Shown one piece after another: positions 24,710-33,848 of a stretch of 46,247 nucleotides of DNA. The notes beneath the pieces were generated by a model. That model searched no databases. It saw only the letters and a program-made list of their open reading frames with translations, and was not told the DNA's origin. Source of the stretch: Microcoleus sp. FACHB-1515 (GTDB lineage: Bacteria; Cyanobacteriota; Cyanobacteriia; Elainellales; Elainellaceae); contig NZ_JACJPO010000006.1 in the NCBI RefSeq assembly GCF_014696105.1, positions 1 to 46,247 on the forward strand, written 5' to 3'. The translations under genes were made by a program, and so were the position numbers. How positions within the stretch are numbered: the stretch's first letter is position 1; every line of letters begins with the position of its first letter.

Positions 24710-24738
24710 TTGACGTATAGTAGCAGCTTTCTTATAGT
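24710..24738 (+). promoter_or_regulatory. σ70-type promoter of the aspartoacylase gene
   Basis: TTGACG (24710-24715) and TATAGT (24733-24738) are separated by exactly 17 bp, close to the ideal -35/-10 arrangement, and 31 bp before the chosen ATG at 24770. The AT-rich 24670-24709 segment upstream is where a LysR dimer would bind. Confidence 0.7.
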
Positions 24739-24769
24739 GAAGCCAATCGGTGCAAGAAGAAGGCTCGAC

Positions 24770-25687
24770 ATGAATCAGATTCCTGTAAGGAACGTGTCCG
24801 AATCGATGCGACGAGTGGCGATCGTGGGTGGAACGCATGGAAATGAGTTGACTGGAATTTATCTAGTCAAGAAGTTTGAGCAGTTTCCCGCTGCGATCGA
24901 ACGGCCAACTTTGGAGTGCATGACGCTGCTGGCTAACCCGAAAGCAATTGCCGCCAATCGACGCTACATCGATCGAGATTTGAACCGCTGCTTTGGCGAT
25001 GCAGATTTGGCAAACGCAAAGCTGAGGGGTTATGAAGATCAACGTGCCAAGGAGATTGCGGCACAACTGGGGCCGAAAGATCACCCCAAGGTTGACTTCA
25101 TCATTGACCTGCACAGCACGACGGCCAATATGGGACTCACAATTTTACCGACAACGAAACATCCCTTCAATTTGCGACTCGCGGGCTATTTGAGTCACCT
25201 TAATCCCGACGTTCGCGTATGTTGTGGCGTACAGTGCAGCCAGGATACGCCGATGCTACGATCGCTCTCGCCCTTCGGCTGCACGATTGAAGTCGGGGCG
25301 ATCGCGCAGGGCGTTCTTGATGCTCAGCGACTTGAGCAGACCGAGATGCTAATTCACGCGATTTTAGATTATCTCAATGCGATCAATCAGGGAACGCCCT
25401 TGCCTGTTCCGTCTGATTTCACTTTGTATCAAGCGATCGCATCAGTCGATTATCCTCGCAATGCATCCGGTGAACTGCAAGCAATGATTCACCCACAACT
25501 CCAGTTCAAAGACTACGAACCGCTGCACAATGACGCACCCATGTTTCTCAGTTTTGCGGGGGAGACAATTTCGTACCAAGGAGAAGATTTGGTTTACCCA
25601 ATCTTCATCAACGAAGCAGCTTATTACGAGAAAAATATTGCGATCGTCTTCACACAAAAACAGCAGTTCAAGCTGGAGACGGCGTAA
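24770..25687 (+). CDS. Aspartoacylase-family zinc deacylase
   Basis: The 305-residue protein matches the aspartoacylase/succinylglutamate desuccinylase (AspA/AstE) family: zinc ligands H23 and E26 in GGTHGNELTG, H115 in IIDLHSTTAN, and the substrate-arginine segment ANRRYIDRDLNRCF. A late glutamate in FGCTIEVGAIAQG is the likely catalytic residue. The family hydrolyses N-acyl amino acids such as N-acetyl-aspartate. I chose the ATG at 24770 because the -10 box lies upstream of it. It is divergent from a LysR regulator, and a GRDP-like membrane protein gene follows 48 bp downstream. Confidence 0.92.
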   Translation: MNQIPVRNVSESMRRVAIVGGTHGNELTGIYLVKKFEQFPAAIERPTLECMTLLANPKAIAANRRYIDRDLNRCFGDADLANAKLRGYEDQRAKEIAAQLGPKDHPKVDFIIDLHSTTANMGLTILPTTKHPFNLRLAGYLSHLNPDVRVCCGVQCSQDTPMLRSLSPFGCTIEVGAIAQGVLDAQRLEQTEMLIHAILDYLNAINQGTPLPVPSDFTLYQAIASVDYPRNASGELQAMIHPQLQFKDYEPLHNDAPMFLSFAGETISYQGEDLVYPIFINEAAYYEKNIAIVFTQKQQFKLETA

Positions 25688-25735
25688 CCTTTCAAATGGC
25701 GATCGACGATCAATCCTTCTAAATAAGCAAAGAAG

Positions 25736-27154
25736 ATGAGTTGCAATCAAAAGCCAGAACGTGCTGCTTTTTTCATGAGTCCTCAGCAGTTAGAACTTTA
25801 TGATCGAATTCAGGCGTTTGAAATTGACCAGCCGAATGTCTTATTGCCTTTTAGCCAGCGGTTAGCCAGAGAAAATCATTGGTCATGGAACTATGCCCAG
25901 CAGGTGATTGAGGAGTACAAAAAATTTCTATTTCTCGCGATCGTGTCCGGTCATGCAGTGACACCTTCAGACGCGATCGATCAAGTGTGGCATCTGCACT
26001 TAACGTACACTCACTCCTACTGGGATGAGTTGTGCGGCCAAGTTTTGCAAAAACCGTTACACCATCATCCCACTCAAGGTGGGGCACAGCAGCGAGATCA
26101 TTTTTGGCATTGCTATTGTCAAACGCTGGAAAGCTACGAGAAGTTTTTTGGCGATCGCGCTCCCGATCACATCTGGGCAGATCCTACCGTTCGATTTAAG
26201 CGAGTGAACAATCAGGCAGGTTGGCTCCCAAAACAACTTTTCAAGTCACTTGGGCAAGCAGTTTGGAAGGCGGCTCACTGGCTCAAGCGATCGTTTCTGA
26301 TCATGGCGCTATTGACGTTTGGCATTGCTTTGAGTGGATCTTCCGCCATTGCTCAGCTTGCTTTACCTATACGACCGCCTTTTTCATCGGGCTGGATTCT
26401 GCTAGCGATTTCAAGCTTCAATCCCGAAAACATCCAAAGACTTCTCATTCTGCATCCCTGGTTGACAGTGGGAATAGGGGTCTCGACTGCCAGTTTTTTG
26501 ATGGCGATCGGACTATCTTTTGTACCCGCTTTTACCTCCTCAGCCGGAGTCGTTGAAAATCCTAAGCATGATTCGAGCGTGTTGACAGCATTACATATCA
26601 GCGCCATCAGTGCCTCCCTTGCGATCGTGCTGTATGTGTCAAATCAGTTCAATTTGTTTTATGTGTTCTCGTTTTTTGTTTGGTTGATTATTTTGGGCGG
26701 TGTGCTGCTTCTCGAACTTTCATTCATCCAATTCTTAAGCTCAGTGAGAGCCAGCTCGAAAGGAAAATCTTTGCGACTGATGCATTGCGACAAGTGTCGC
26801 CAGCGGTTGCATCGATTAAATGCTTCTATTTATCTAAGCAGGAAAGAAAAGGTTGCAGCCCAAATGGGTAGCGTCCAGTTTGAAGGATGGCACTGCTCAA
26901 CCTGCTACCCGGAAGCGAAGCGAGACTCGATCCTCTTATACCGCTATGTCAATTCCTCAAAGCGATTCAGGCAATGTCAGAATTGCAAGGAACTCACCTC
27001 AACTCAAACTTCTTCTAAGGTCTTAAAAGCAGCAACTACTTCTTCAGAAGGCCGAAGAGAAACGCTCTATACTTGTCGGTGTTGTGCAAATCAGGAAAAA
27101 AGCATAGAGTCCATTCCTCGCTTGTCTGATGATGTTGGTTGTGCTTGTTTATAG
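25736..27154 (+). CDS. GRDP-like (glycine-rich-domain-like) multi-pass membrane protein with zinc-ribbon tail
   Basis: The 472-residue protein carries an N-terminal GRDP-like domain: LARENHWSWNYAQQVIEEYK, VDQVWHLHL-type motif (here IDQVWHLHLTYTHSYW) and KPLHHHPTQGG. Hydrophobic segments follow at about 185-205, 215-230, 240-262 and 285-330, then a cysteine-rich tail with CDKC, CSTC, CQNC and CRCC pairs and a terminal CACL. Related cyanobacterial proteins are uncharacterised membrane proteins. The AGAAG before ATG 25736 supports this start, though an ATG 13 codons in (25775) is also possible. Confidence 0.75.
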   Translation: MSCNQKPERAAFFMSPQQLELYDRIQAFEIDQPNVLLPFSQRLARENHWSWNYAQQVIEEYKKFLFLAIVSGHAVTPSDAIDQVWHLHLTYTHSYWDELCGQVLQKPLHHHPTQGGAQQRDHFWHCYCQTLESYEKFFGDRAPDHIWADPTVRFKRVNNQAGWLPKQLFKSLGQAVWKAAHWLKRSFLIMALLTFGIALSGSSAIAQLALPIRPPFSSGWILLAISSFNPENIQRLLILHPWLTVGIGVSTASFLMAIGLSFVPAFTSSAGVVENPKHDSSVLTALHISAISASLAIVLYVSNQFNLFYVFSFFVWLIILGGVLLLELSFIQFLSSVRASSKGKSLRLMHCDKCRQRLHRLNASIYLSRKEKVAAQMGSVQFEGWHCSTCYPEAKRDSILLYRYVNSSKRFRQCQNCKELTSTQTSSKVLKAATTSSEGRRETLYTCRCCANQEKSIESIPRLSDDVGCACL

Positions 27155-27360
27155 TGCAAAATCCAGTTAATTGTTTGATTGGAATTTTGATGAAGCAGAT
27201 CGATGAAGAATATGGCGATCGAATTTTGCCGATCACACTTAATAGAAAGCTAAAGCAGTAGGGTTTAATTGCAACCCCATGATGCACCTCAATTCACGGT
27301 GACGGAATGCTTTGAGTTTGGAAGTCGCGATCGTAAATTCTACTACCGAGATGACACATC

Positions 27361-28185
27361 ATGTCACAAGGACCGGTCCGAGAAGGGCTAACGATTAACA
27401 GTCAGGTGTTAGGTAAAAGCGTTCGCTACACCATCTACTTACCAAACGACTACGAGACTTCAGTTCGCTCCTATCCAGTGACCTACTTGCTGCACGGCAA
27501 TCGAGCGGATGATACTGCTTGGATTTGTTTTGGTGAGGTTCATTTGAGTGTTGATGCGATGATTGCGGCTCGAACAATTCCTCCGATGATTCTTGTCATG
27601 CCGGATGGTGGAAATAGTCGTTATATTAACAACTTCGATCGATCTGTGTGTTATGAAGACTTCTTCTTCCGGGAGTTTATTCCAGCGATCGAATCGCAAT
27701 ACAGAATTAAGCAAACCCGATGGTTTCGAGGAATTTTGGGCGTATCAATGGGAGGATATGGGGCTTTAGTTCATGCGCTGAAATATCCAGAATTGTTTGG
27801 TGCTTGCGTCTCACTCAGCGCTTCACTTTACACCGACACAATGATTCTTCAGATGACCGATGAGGAGTGGACATCAAATCGAGCTTCAGCGCATGGAGAC
27901 GGCTTAACGGGGGAATCTCGGTTGACCGAACACTATAAGTCATATGACCCATTTCGCCTGATTCAAGCGACTGATTCTGAACGCTTCAAACAGCTTAAGC
28001 TCTATTTGGATTGTGGGGATAAAGATTTTCGCAGCGAGGGGTATGCCACCTTTCATCTATTACTGCGGCGTTTGGATATTGCCCATGAATACCGAGTGCG
28101 ATCGGGAAATCATACCTGGTCGTATTGGCGAAGTGGCTTGGAAGATGGATTAACCTTTATTGGCAGTATGTTCCGGCGATCGTAA
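27361..28185 (+). CDS. Esterase D-like α/β-hydrolase
   Basis: The 274-residue protein is of the S-formylglutathione hydrolase/esterase D type: YTIYLPNDYE, YLLHGNRADD (oxyanion region), nucleophile Ser in GVSMGGYGAL, Asp in DCGDKDF and His in SGNHTWSYW. There is no signal peptide. Substrates in this family range from short acyl esters to sugar esters, so the natural one is not deducible. It stands alone, with ~200 bp of non-coding sequence on its 5' side. Confidence 0.92.
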   Translation: MSQGPVREGLTINSQVLGKSVRYTIYLPNDYETSVRSYPVTYLLHGNRADDTAWICFGEVHLSVDAMIAARTIPPMILVMPDGGNSRYINNFDRSVCYEDFFFREFIPAIESQYRIKQTRWFRGILGVSMGGYGALVHALKYPELFGACVSLSASLYTDTMILQMTDEEWTSNRASAHGDGLTGESRLTEHYKSYDPFRLIQATDSERFKQLKLYLDCGDKDFRSEGYATFHLLLRRLDIAHEYRVRSGNHTWSYWRSGLEDGLTFIGSMFRRS

Positions 28186-28335
28186 ATCCAATTTCTCAGC
28201 GCGATCCGGTCGTGGCATTGCAGTTAAATGGTTGTGTAGTTGATGTCTGCGCCAATAAAACTAAGGGCTGTGAACGGCAAACTCGCCACACTCGTTGTAT
28301 TTCTCTTTTGTTACTTTCACTAGAAGGAATGTCGT

Positions 28336-28593
28336 TTATGGTAGGCGATCGAGGCGAAGCCGATGATAAGCAAATGTACCTCTGACCGAGTTTATAAAAG
28401 CAATGACGATGAGCAAAGCAACCAAAAAATCGCTGGCTGAAACAAAAGGCTGACTGATTCGGGTCAGAATTTGCTCTGTTCCGTGTAGCACCAATCCAGT
28501 AACGGCAGCAAGGTGGGACAGATGCTCGATGCCGATCGCGATCGCCATAACAACGCCAATTTCCCAACCATACCGCGCATCAAACTGTGGCAT
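28336..28593 (-). CDS. Small hypothetical membrane protein
   Basis: The 85-residue protein MPQFDARYGWEIGVVMAIAI has a hydrophobic N-terminal half, a short polar loop (HGTEQILTRISQP) and a second hydrophobic helix (FLVALLIVIAFINSV), ending with a basic tail. Two transmembrane helices are plausible. No family recognised. It is convergent with the esterase gene. Confidence 0.45.
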   Translation of the reverse strand: MPQFDARYGWEIGVVMAIAIGIEHLSHLAAVTGLVLHGTEQILTRISQPFVSASDFLVALLIVIAFINSVRGTFAYHRLRLDRLP

Positions 28594-28599
28594 TTGTTG

Positions 28600-28770
28600 A
28601 ATAACAAATTAGGTGCGTCGTTAACAAATTGGATGCGTGAACTGAGAATTGGCTGAAGCGAGGATATAGCAAGGGTTTGGAGCGGTGAGACGAGTGTGAG
28701 ACGGGCAAAACTTGGATTAACAAATTCACTGCGTCAAATTGGTACAAGGTTTTAACACATTCGTTGCACG
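28600..28770 (+). repeat. Four copies of a TAACAAATT-N3-TGCGT motif
   Basis: Related 20-mers lie at about 28600-28619, 28620-28639 (tandem, exactly 20 bp apart), 28717-28736 and 28751-28770, sharing TAACAAATT followed three bases later by TGCGT or TGCAC. A small inverted repeat, ATTTGTT/AACAAAT, overlaps the first. The interval holds no gene and precedes the IS3 remnant. They may be protein-binding sites or the decayed edge of a mobile element. Confidence 0.6.
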
Positions 28771-28884
28771 AATTATCAAGCGGCTCGGTGCGGTCGGTGC
28801 GATCGCCTGCTGTCTAGTCTACTCGCCCGCCTGCTTCTCAACGAATTTTTTCAACTGCTCGACATCGCGCCCTGACTGGCGATT

Positions 28885-29900
28885 TGTAGTGAACCCCAAA
28901 AACTAGATACAAGATGACTTGTTTACTTCAAGTCTTTTTCTTGTTTTTGTATTGTACAACTTGTTTCAATTTCTGCTTCTTTTTTTCTCGATTTTGTTGC
29001 TCATTCCATTGGTTCTCAAACTCCATTGATGTTAAGTAACCCAGCGAAGAATGGATGCGCTTCTCGGTGTAGACCTCCTCTAGAAATTGGCCGATCTGTT
29101 CATACGCTTCCTCAAAGTTGCGATACTCTGATAAATCCACCTCCTCTTCTTTGATCGTTCGCATCAGTCGCTGGTGCGTATCCCTTCTGCCATGCCTCTC
29201 CAACGGCTGCCATACTGATAGCAATGCCTTGTTGCTCCAGCAATTGCGTGTAAGCTTTCGCGGCATACTGCACTCCTTGGTCTGTGTGATGAATCTCTGG
29301 TTTTCCTACCTCTAACGCTCGGAAGAAGCGCGACCAACGTCAGATCAGTTTCTAAGCTTCGTCCGAGTTGCCATCCGCGAATACTGCGGGTAAACACATT
29401 CATCAGGACAGCTAGTTAAACGAACTCACTGCCAGCTTGATGTACGTGATATCGCCCACCCATACTTAATTGGGGTGCTCAATGCTCAATGTTTCGACCC
29501 GGTTGGCACAACGCTTGAAGCTGTGATTACTGTCGGTAGTACGACACCTTCTTTTCGGACATTTGCCCACCAAGAACAAAATCGCGGATCAACCGCAGTC
29601 CACACTTGTTGTTGACGATTTGCCCTTGTTGATGCAGCATTGCCGTAATGCGCCAATACCCGTAAGTAGGATGCTCCGCTGCAATCTCAGCAATCGTGTG
29701 CTTCACTTCGTCATCACTATTTGTCGCCGACTGGTAATAGAAACTGCTCCGGTTCATCTCGAAGATCTGGCACAATGTTGTGACAGGATACTCCTGGCTC
29801 ATTGCCTTTACCAGTTCACATTTTCGCTTTACTTGCTGCTCGCTGTCCATTTTTGGGGACGCATTACAATCATAATCCCAATCTTTTTTTAACATCCTAC
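28885..29900 (-). mobile_element. Decayed IS3-family element, 3' part
   Basis: A terminus-like sequence at 28885-28911 (TGTAGTGAACCCCAAAAACT and onward) resembles the IS3 end at 89-113. The coding sequence to its right is frameshifted and lacks an OrfA. The other end is not seen; the element was cut before 29963, where a lipoprotein gene ends. Confidence 0.8.
28928..29900 (-). pseudogene. IS3-family transposase OrfB, frameshifted
   Basis: Successive reading frames carry pieces of one OrfB. The first (about 29900-29527) has VTTLCQIFEMNRSSFYYQS and AEHPTYGYWRITAMLHQQG; the second (about 29403-29290) has FTRSIRGWQLGRSLETDLTL (an rve-domain D region); the third (29230-28928) has LMRTIKEEEVDLSEYRNFEE and RIHSSLGYLTSMEFENQW, the DDE-domain end. 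At least two frame changes separate them, so the gene is dead. Confidence 0.9.
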
Positions 29901-29962
29901 TGTCGGCTCGAATGAAAGCAGCTTTTCTAAGAACGATTGGATGTGAAAAATGCCAAATCAAG

Positions 29963-30823
29963 TTAATCCCCCGAAACAAAAGCAAGCATCTGCCACTTGC
30001 CATTCTGATATGAGAAAACAGCTCGATATCCATTGATATCGTATAAATAGCGATTTTCTACATAGCCTTGCTCACTATTTGGAAGAACAATGGACGTTTG
30101 ACCTTCGGTAGAATACCACCTTGCCTCTTGCGGTTCGGCTGCATTCGCTGATGCATAAAACTGATTAACCGTTTCTTCGCCCAGTAAAGCTCTTTCGTTG
30201 GAAAGCGTGGTGATAATAGGACTATCGGTTTTTGCCTCAGAGTAAACCGGAATGTTCTCTCCCAAAATAAACACTTCCCAAGCGAACACTCGATCGCCGA
30301 ACTCCGCCCGATCGATGCTTTCTCCAGCCGCAAAAACATGAGGACAAATCCAGCTTTCGGGCGCTGATGCGGGACGATTGTATAGCCGATTTTCATCTGA
30401 ACAACCGGTGCCGATCGCCTTCTCTAGATACTGCCAAAACGGAGCATTGGGATTATCGATCTCCAATTCATCCACGCTGTTCGGACTAACACCGAAGCCC
30501 AACTTAATTGGAGAAATTGCAATTGAGCGGATATAGTCGGCATCGCGATCGCGCACGGCAGTACGAAGCCGTTCTCGAAACTCAAAGAAGCTGCTTTCTG
30601 GCTCAACCGCATCGACTAGAGGAAATGGTTTAGGGGGATAAGTTCCCTCAAAAAAGGCAATGTTTGTTCTAGTAGGATTTGGTTGAGAGCGAGAGGCAGT
30701 TGGTTTCGATTCAGATGAGGACAGACTAATTTGCTGTTTCTCCAGGGAATTGCAAGCAGCAATATTTATGATTAGAAGCGCGATCGCCGCGTAGCAAAAT
30801 CGTTTCAAAAGTTTTATTTTCAT
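29963..30823 (-). CDS. Lipoprotein, function unknown
   Basis: The 286-residue protein has a signal peptide with lipobox (ALLIINIAACNS, Cys near residue 24), a Ser/Pro linker, then a domain with FFEFRERLRTAVRDRDADYI. That last part resembles the short helical motif seen in bacterial proteins with an SH3-like C-terminus, and the protein ends in β-rich YLYDINGYRAVFSYQNGKWQ. It is probably anchored to the periplasmic face of a membrane. Function not assigned. Confidence 0.7.
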   Translation of the reverse strand: MKIKLLKRFCYAAIALLIINIAACNSLEKQQISLSSSESKPTASRSQPNPTRTNIAFFEGTYPPKPFPLVDAVEPESSFFEFRERLRTAVRDRDADYIRSIAISPIKLGFGVSPNSVDELEIDNPNAPFWQYLEKAIGTGCSDENRLYNRPASAPESWICPHVFAAGESIDRAEFGDRVFAWEVFILGENIPVYSEAKTDSPIITTLSNERALLGEETVNQFYASANAAEPQEARWYSTEGQTSIVLPNSEQGYVENRYLYDINGYRAVFSYQNGKWQMLAFVSGD

Positions 30824-30907
30824 CCTATATCACCCAATACAATAAAGCGATCGGCTCAAAGTAGAATTCAAAGAAAAATGTTCTTTGAGCCGATCGAACA
30901 ATCCGCC

Positions 30908-33223
30908 TTAGCGGTAACAGCCAATGCGCTGAACAAGCTGCTGACGAACCGCTCGATTTTGCAGCACTTGCGCGACCTGAAGGGCTTGTGGAACCTGATT
31001 GATTTGGGCAAACCGGAGCGCGATCGCCGCCAAGAAGCTGCCGCGATCTTGGTCGTCCTCACCGGTTAAGGGAAGTTCACCCCCTCGCACTGTAATCGTT
31101 CGTGACTCTGCACCGGGAATCGTTCGTGCCGTTTGGAAGGCTTGATTGAGAAAGGTAGCGGCTTGAGTGCGATCGCCCAACTGTCGGTAGCGATCGGCCA
31201 CCGTCACCAGCCAGCGCGTTTTGACAACCGGATCATTCAGTTGATTCAGCCCAGCAGCGGCAGCGATTAGGTCACCTGCATTCACAGCTTTTTCGATCGC
31301 CGCATTCAGGCTATAAATTCGCTCTGTCGAGTCAGGAATCGCCTGAGCAATTTGGAGCGCAGCTTGATAGTAATTGGCAGCGGTCAACTGCTCAGCGATC
31401 GATCGCAGCAAAACAGTTCGGTCTGAAGGATTTTCGATCGATTGGGAAACGGTGATGGCCTGATTGAGCAGTTGAGGAGCGTCACCCGTGAAATTGATCC
31501 GCAGATATTCAATGGCGATCGCCGCCAGGGTTTCTGCTCGCGTAGACGGCTGCTCAATCGCATTCGCCAAGTCGATTGCTTGCTCAAACAGCACCGTTGC
31601 CGGATCAATTTGTCCAGAGACTTTTAGAATTTGGGCGGCGATCGCGGCTAGCGTTTTGGGTCGAAAACTCTGATCCAAGCTTGGCGTTTGAGCAATCGCC
31701 TGAGCGCGATCGAACTCTCCCGCTTCAGCCAGCCCTCGCGCGATTTTGAGCAGCAGCGGATCGCGATTTCCAGCAAAGTTGGACGGAATCTGATTGGTAA
31801 TTTCCAGGGCAGCATCGTAGCGATCGGTGGCAATGGCTCGATCGGCGATTTGCATCAGTACCTGAACGCGATCGGACGGAATTGCTTCTCCGGTCTGAAT
31901 TGTTTGGGCAACTCGCAGCGCAACGTCATACCGTCCTGCCTGAATCGCTTGCTCAATCAACTGCTGAATCGCGCTGTTGCGTTCACTTGCTTCGCCAATG
32001 GTTGCCGCCGTTGCCAGTGCTTGCGTCAACAAAGCGTCGGCTCGATCGCTCTGTCCGGCTTTGGCATAGAACAGTGCCATCATTCCCTGAGCGGGAGCTT
32101 TAACAAACGCATTCTCGATCGCCTGCACTGTTTCTTCTGCGGCTGCCACCAGTCCGCCCGCCTCGACATAGCGAACTGCGATCGTCACAACGGCCTGAGC
32201 ATTTTGCGTCGATCGTGCCGTTGATACCGCTTCGGCATAAAGCTGTCGGGCGCGATCGGGCTGTTGAGCGGTGAGTCGTCCGGCAATCATTGCCAATAAT
32301 TCTGCTTTGCGATCGGCAGATGCAATCGTTCTGAGCAGTTCCAAAGCGCGATCGACCTGTCCCGCTTCGCTGTAACGGTTCACCAGCGTCAGTACGGTTT
32401 CTGATTGATAGTTTGAGATGGAAATCGATCGCACAATTTGCAGGGCGCGATCGACCTGATTGATCCGGGCATAGAGGCTGGCGATGCGCTCTAGGGCGTT
32501 GGCTTTGCGGTAAGGATTGGACGAAGTGATGGTTTGAGCGAACTGCAGCGATCGCGCCAAAATCGGTACAGCGTCATTAGCTTGTCCGGCGTTGATGTAG
32601 GCTTCGGCAACGTTGCTGAGGGCGATCGTCTTGAACTCCGCCCCTTGAATTAAATTGCTGGCGTTGAGCGCTTGTCCCAAAATGTTGACGCTGCGATCGG
32701 GCTGACCGATGCGAGTGGCGTAGTTGGCAAGTGCAGTGAGCGTCCGGGTTTTAGAAGCGCTATAGCCGCTGCTGACGGTTTGAGTGGTGTCATAAGCAGC
32801 CGAGATCACGGCTAAAGCAGCTTGTGGGCTTTGGGTAGGAACCGCCCGCACCAATCGTTCGAGCGGACTGGTATAGGCAATGTCAGGCGGCAAACTGCCG
32901 ACGACTCTTTCAATGAAAGTGACCTTGTCGGCGGAATTTTCCATGCCTCGAATGGTTTGGAGCGATCGCACCAGCAAGATCGAGGCTTCGTCCAATCGTC
33001 CAAGCGCAATATATTGGTCAGCCTGCTCTAACATGCCATTTAAAAGAGTGACTTGGTTCTGCTGGCGCTCGGATCGACAAAGTGCAGATGAGTTGGAAGT
33101 TGCTTGAGTCATGATTAAAGGTAAAGCTTGAGCTTGTACATTGCCACTGAGGACAGTTGAGAAACTGAAACACGCGAAAGCAGCGATCGATTTTGCCGTT
33201 TTATAAGTATTAAAGTTGATCAT
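30908..33223 (-). CDS. Exported TPR-like repeat protein
   Basis: The 771-residue protein has an N-terminal signal peptide (FACFSFSTVLSGNVQAQA) and then a continuous series of about twenty helical-hairpin repeats of the form AxxYxxALxIAxxI. Examples are AQPDRARQLYAEAVSTARS, QAGRYDVALRVAQTI and ATDRYDAALEITNQIP. This is a TPR-like solenoid for protein binding in the periplasm or outside. Nothing indicates an enzyme. No other gene on its strand follows closely, and 600 bp of non-coding sequence lies upstream. Confidence 0.8.
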   Translation of the reverse strand: MINFNTYKTAKSIAAFACFSFSTVLSGNVQAQALPLIMTQATSNSSALCRSERQQNQVTLLNGMLEQADQYIALGRLDEASILLVRSLQTIRGMENSADKVTFIERVVGSLPPDIAYTSPLERLVRAVPTQSPQAALAVISAAYDTTQTVSSGYSASKTRTLTALANYATRIGQPDRSVNILGQALNASNLIQGAEFKTIALSNVAEAYINAGQANDAVPILARSLQFAQTITSSNPYRKANALERIASLYARINQVDRALQIVRSISISNYQSETVLTLVNRYSEAGQVDRALELLRTIASADRKAELLAMIAGRLTAQQPDRARQLYAEAVSTARSTQNAQAVVTIAVRYVEAGGLVAAAEETVQAIENAFVKAPAQGMMALFYAKAGQSDRADALLTQALATAATIGEASERNSAIQQLIEQAIQAGRYDVALRVAQTIQTGEAIPSDRVQVLMQIADRAIATDRYDAALEITNQIPSNFAGNRDPLLLKIARGLAEAGEFDRAQAIAQTPSLDQSFRPKTLAAIAAQILKVSGQIDPATVLFEQAIDLANAIEQPSTRAETLAAIAIEYLRINFTGDAPQLLNQAITVSQSIENPSDRTVLLRSIAEQLTAANYYQAALQIAQAIPDSTERIYSLNAAIEKAVNAGDLIAAAAGLNQLNDPVVKTRWLVTVADRYRQLGDRTQAATFLNQAFQTARTIPGAESRTITVRGGELPLTGEDDQDRGSFLAAIALRFAQINQVPQALQVAQVLQNRAVRQQLVQRIGCYR

Positions 33224-33848
33224 TTTTACAGATTAATGAATGCGGTAACATCTAAAGCAACAACTTGAAGAGAAGAAATTTCGGACTAGATCGATCGCAA
33301 ATCTAAAAATATTTTTAGTACTTCTATGTTGGGTGCAGCTAATACTTAGTTGAGAAATTTAGCTAAAGAGACAACCTGCAAAACAGGTACTTCATCCTAA
33401 TGTTCAAATTGACTTTTAAGGCTGGCGACTCCATAATCAGCGCAACCTCAATACAAGAATAAACAAGCGGGTGTATAACATGAGGATTTGTGCAGAAAAT
33501 TACACAGTTTTGACCAGCAGTTCGTCTGTCCCAAGCGGGCAAGCGAGCGTTCTTTGCTTGATCTTGCGTCGTTACTTTGTCCTGAATTGTTGAAAGGCGA
33601 ATTCTCAAATAAATCTCGATCGCCTTTTATCAACTTGAAAACTGAATTAAGTTGTAAGTTGTCCTAATTAATAATTAGACTTAGGTTGAAGTAGCCATCT
33701 TAGAACATCAAGAAAATGATAGTAAATTAAAAGTAAACTGAGTGCAGATGAAGAATTTGTACCATTTGTCCGCATAATTTCAGGAAATGAATTCTGCGCG
33801 AATCGTAGTTAGAGGCGGTGAAAATTCACTTTGTACTGCTATATCAAA
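33224..33848. other. Intergenic, AT-rich, no gene seen
   Basis: Between the ends of two leftward genes; it should carry the promoter of the TPR-like protein gene on the minus strand. Only short non-conserved frames are present, and I see no strong repeats or hairpins. Confidence 0.5.
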
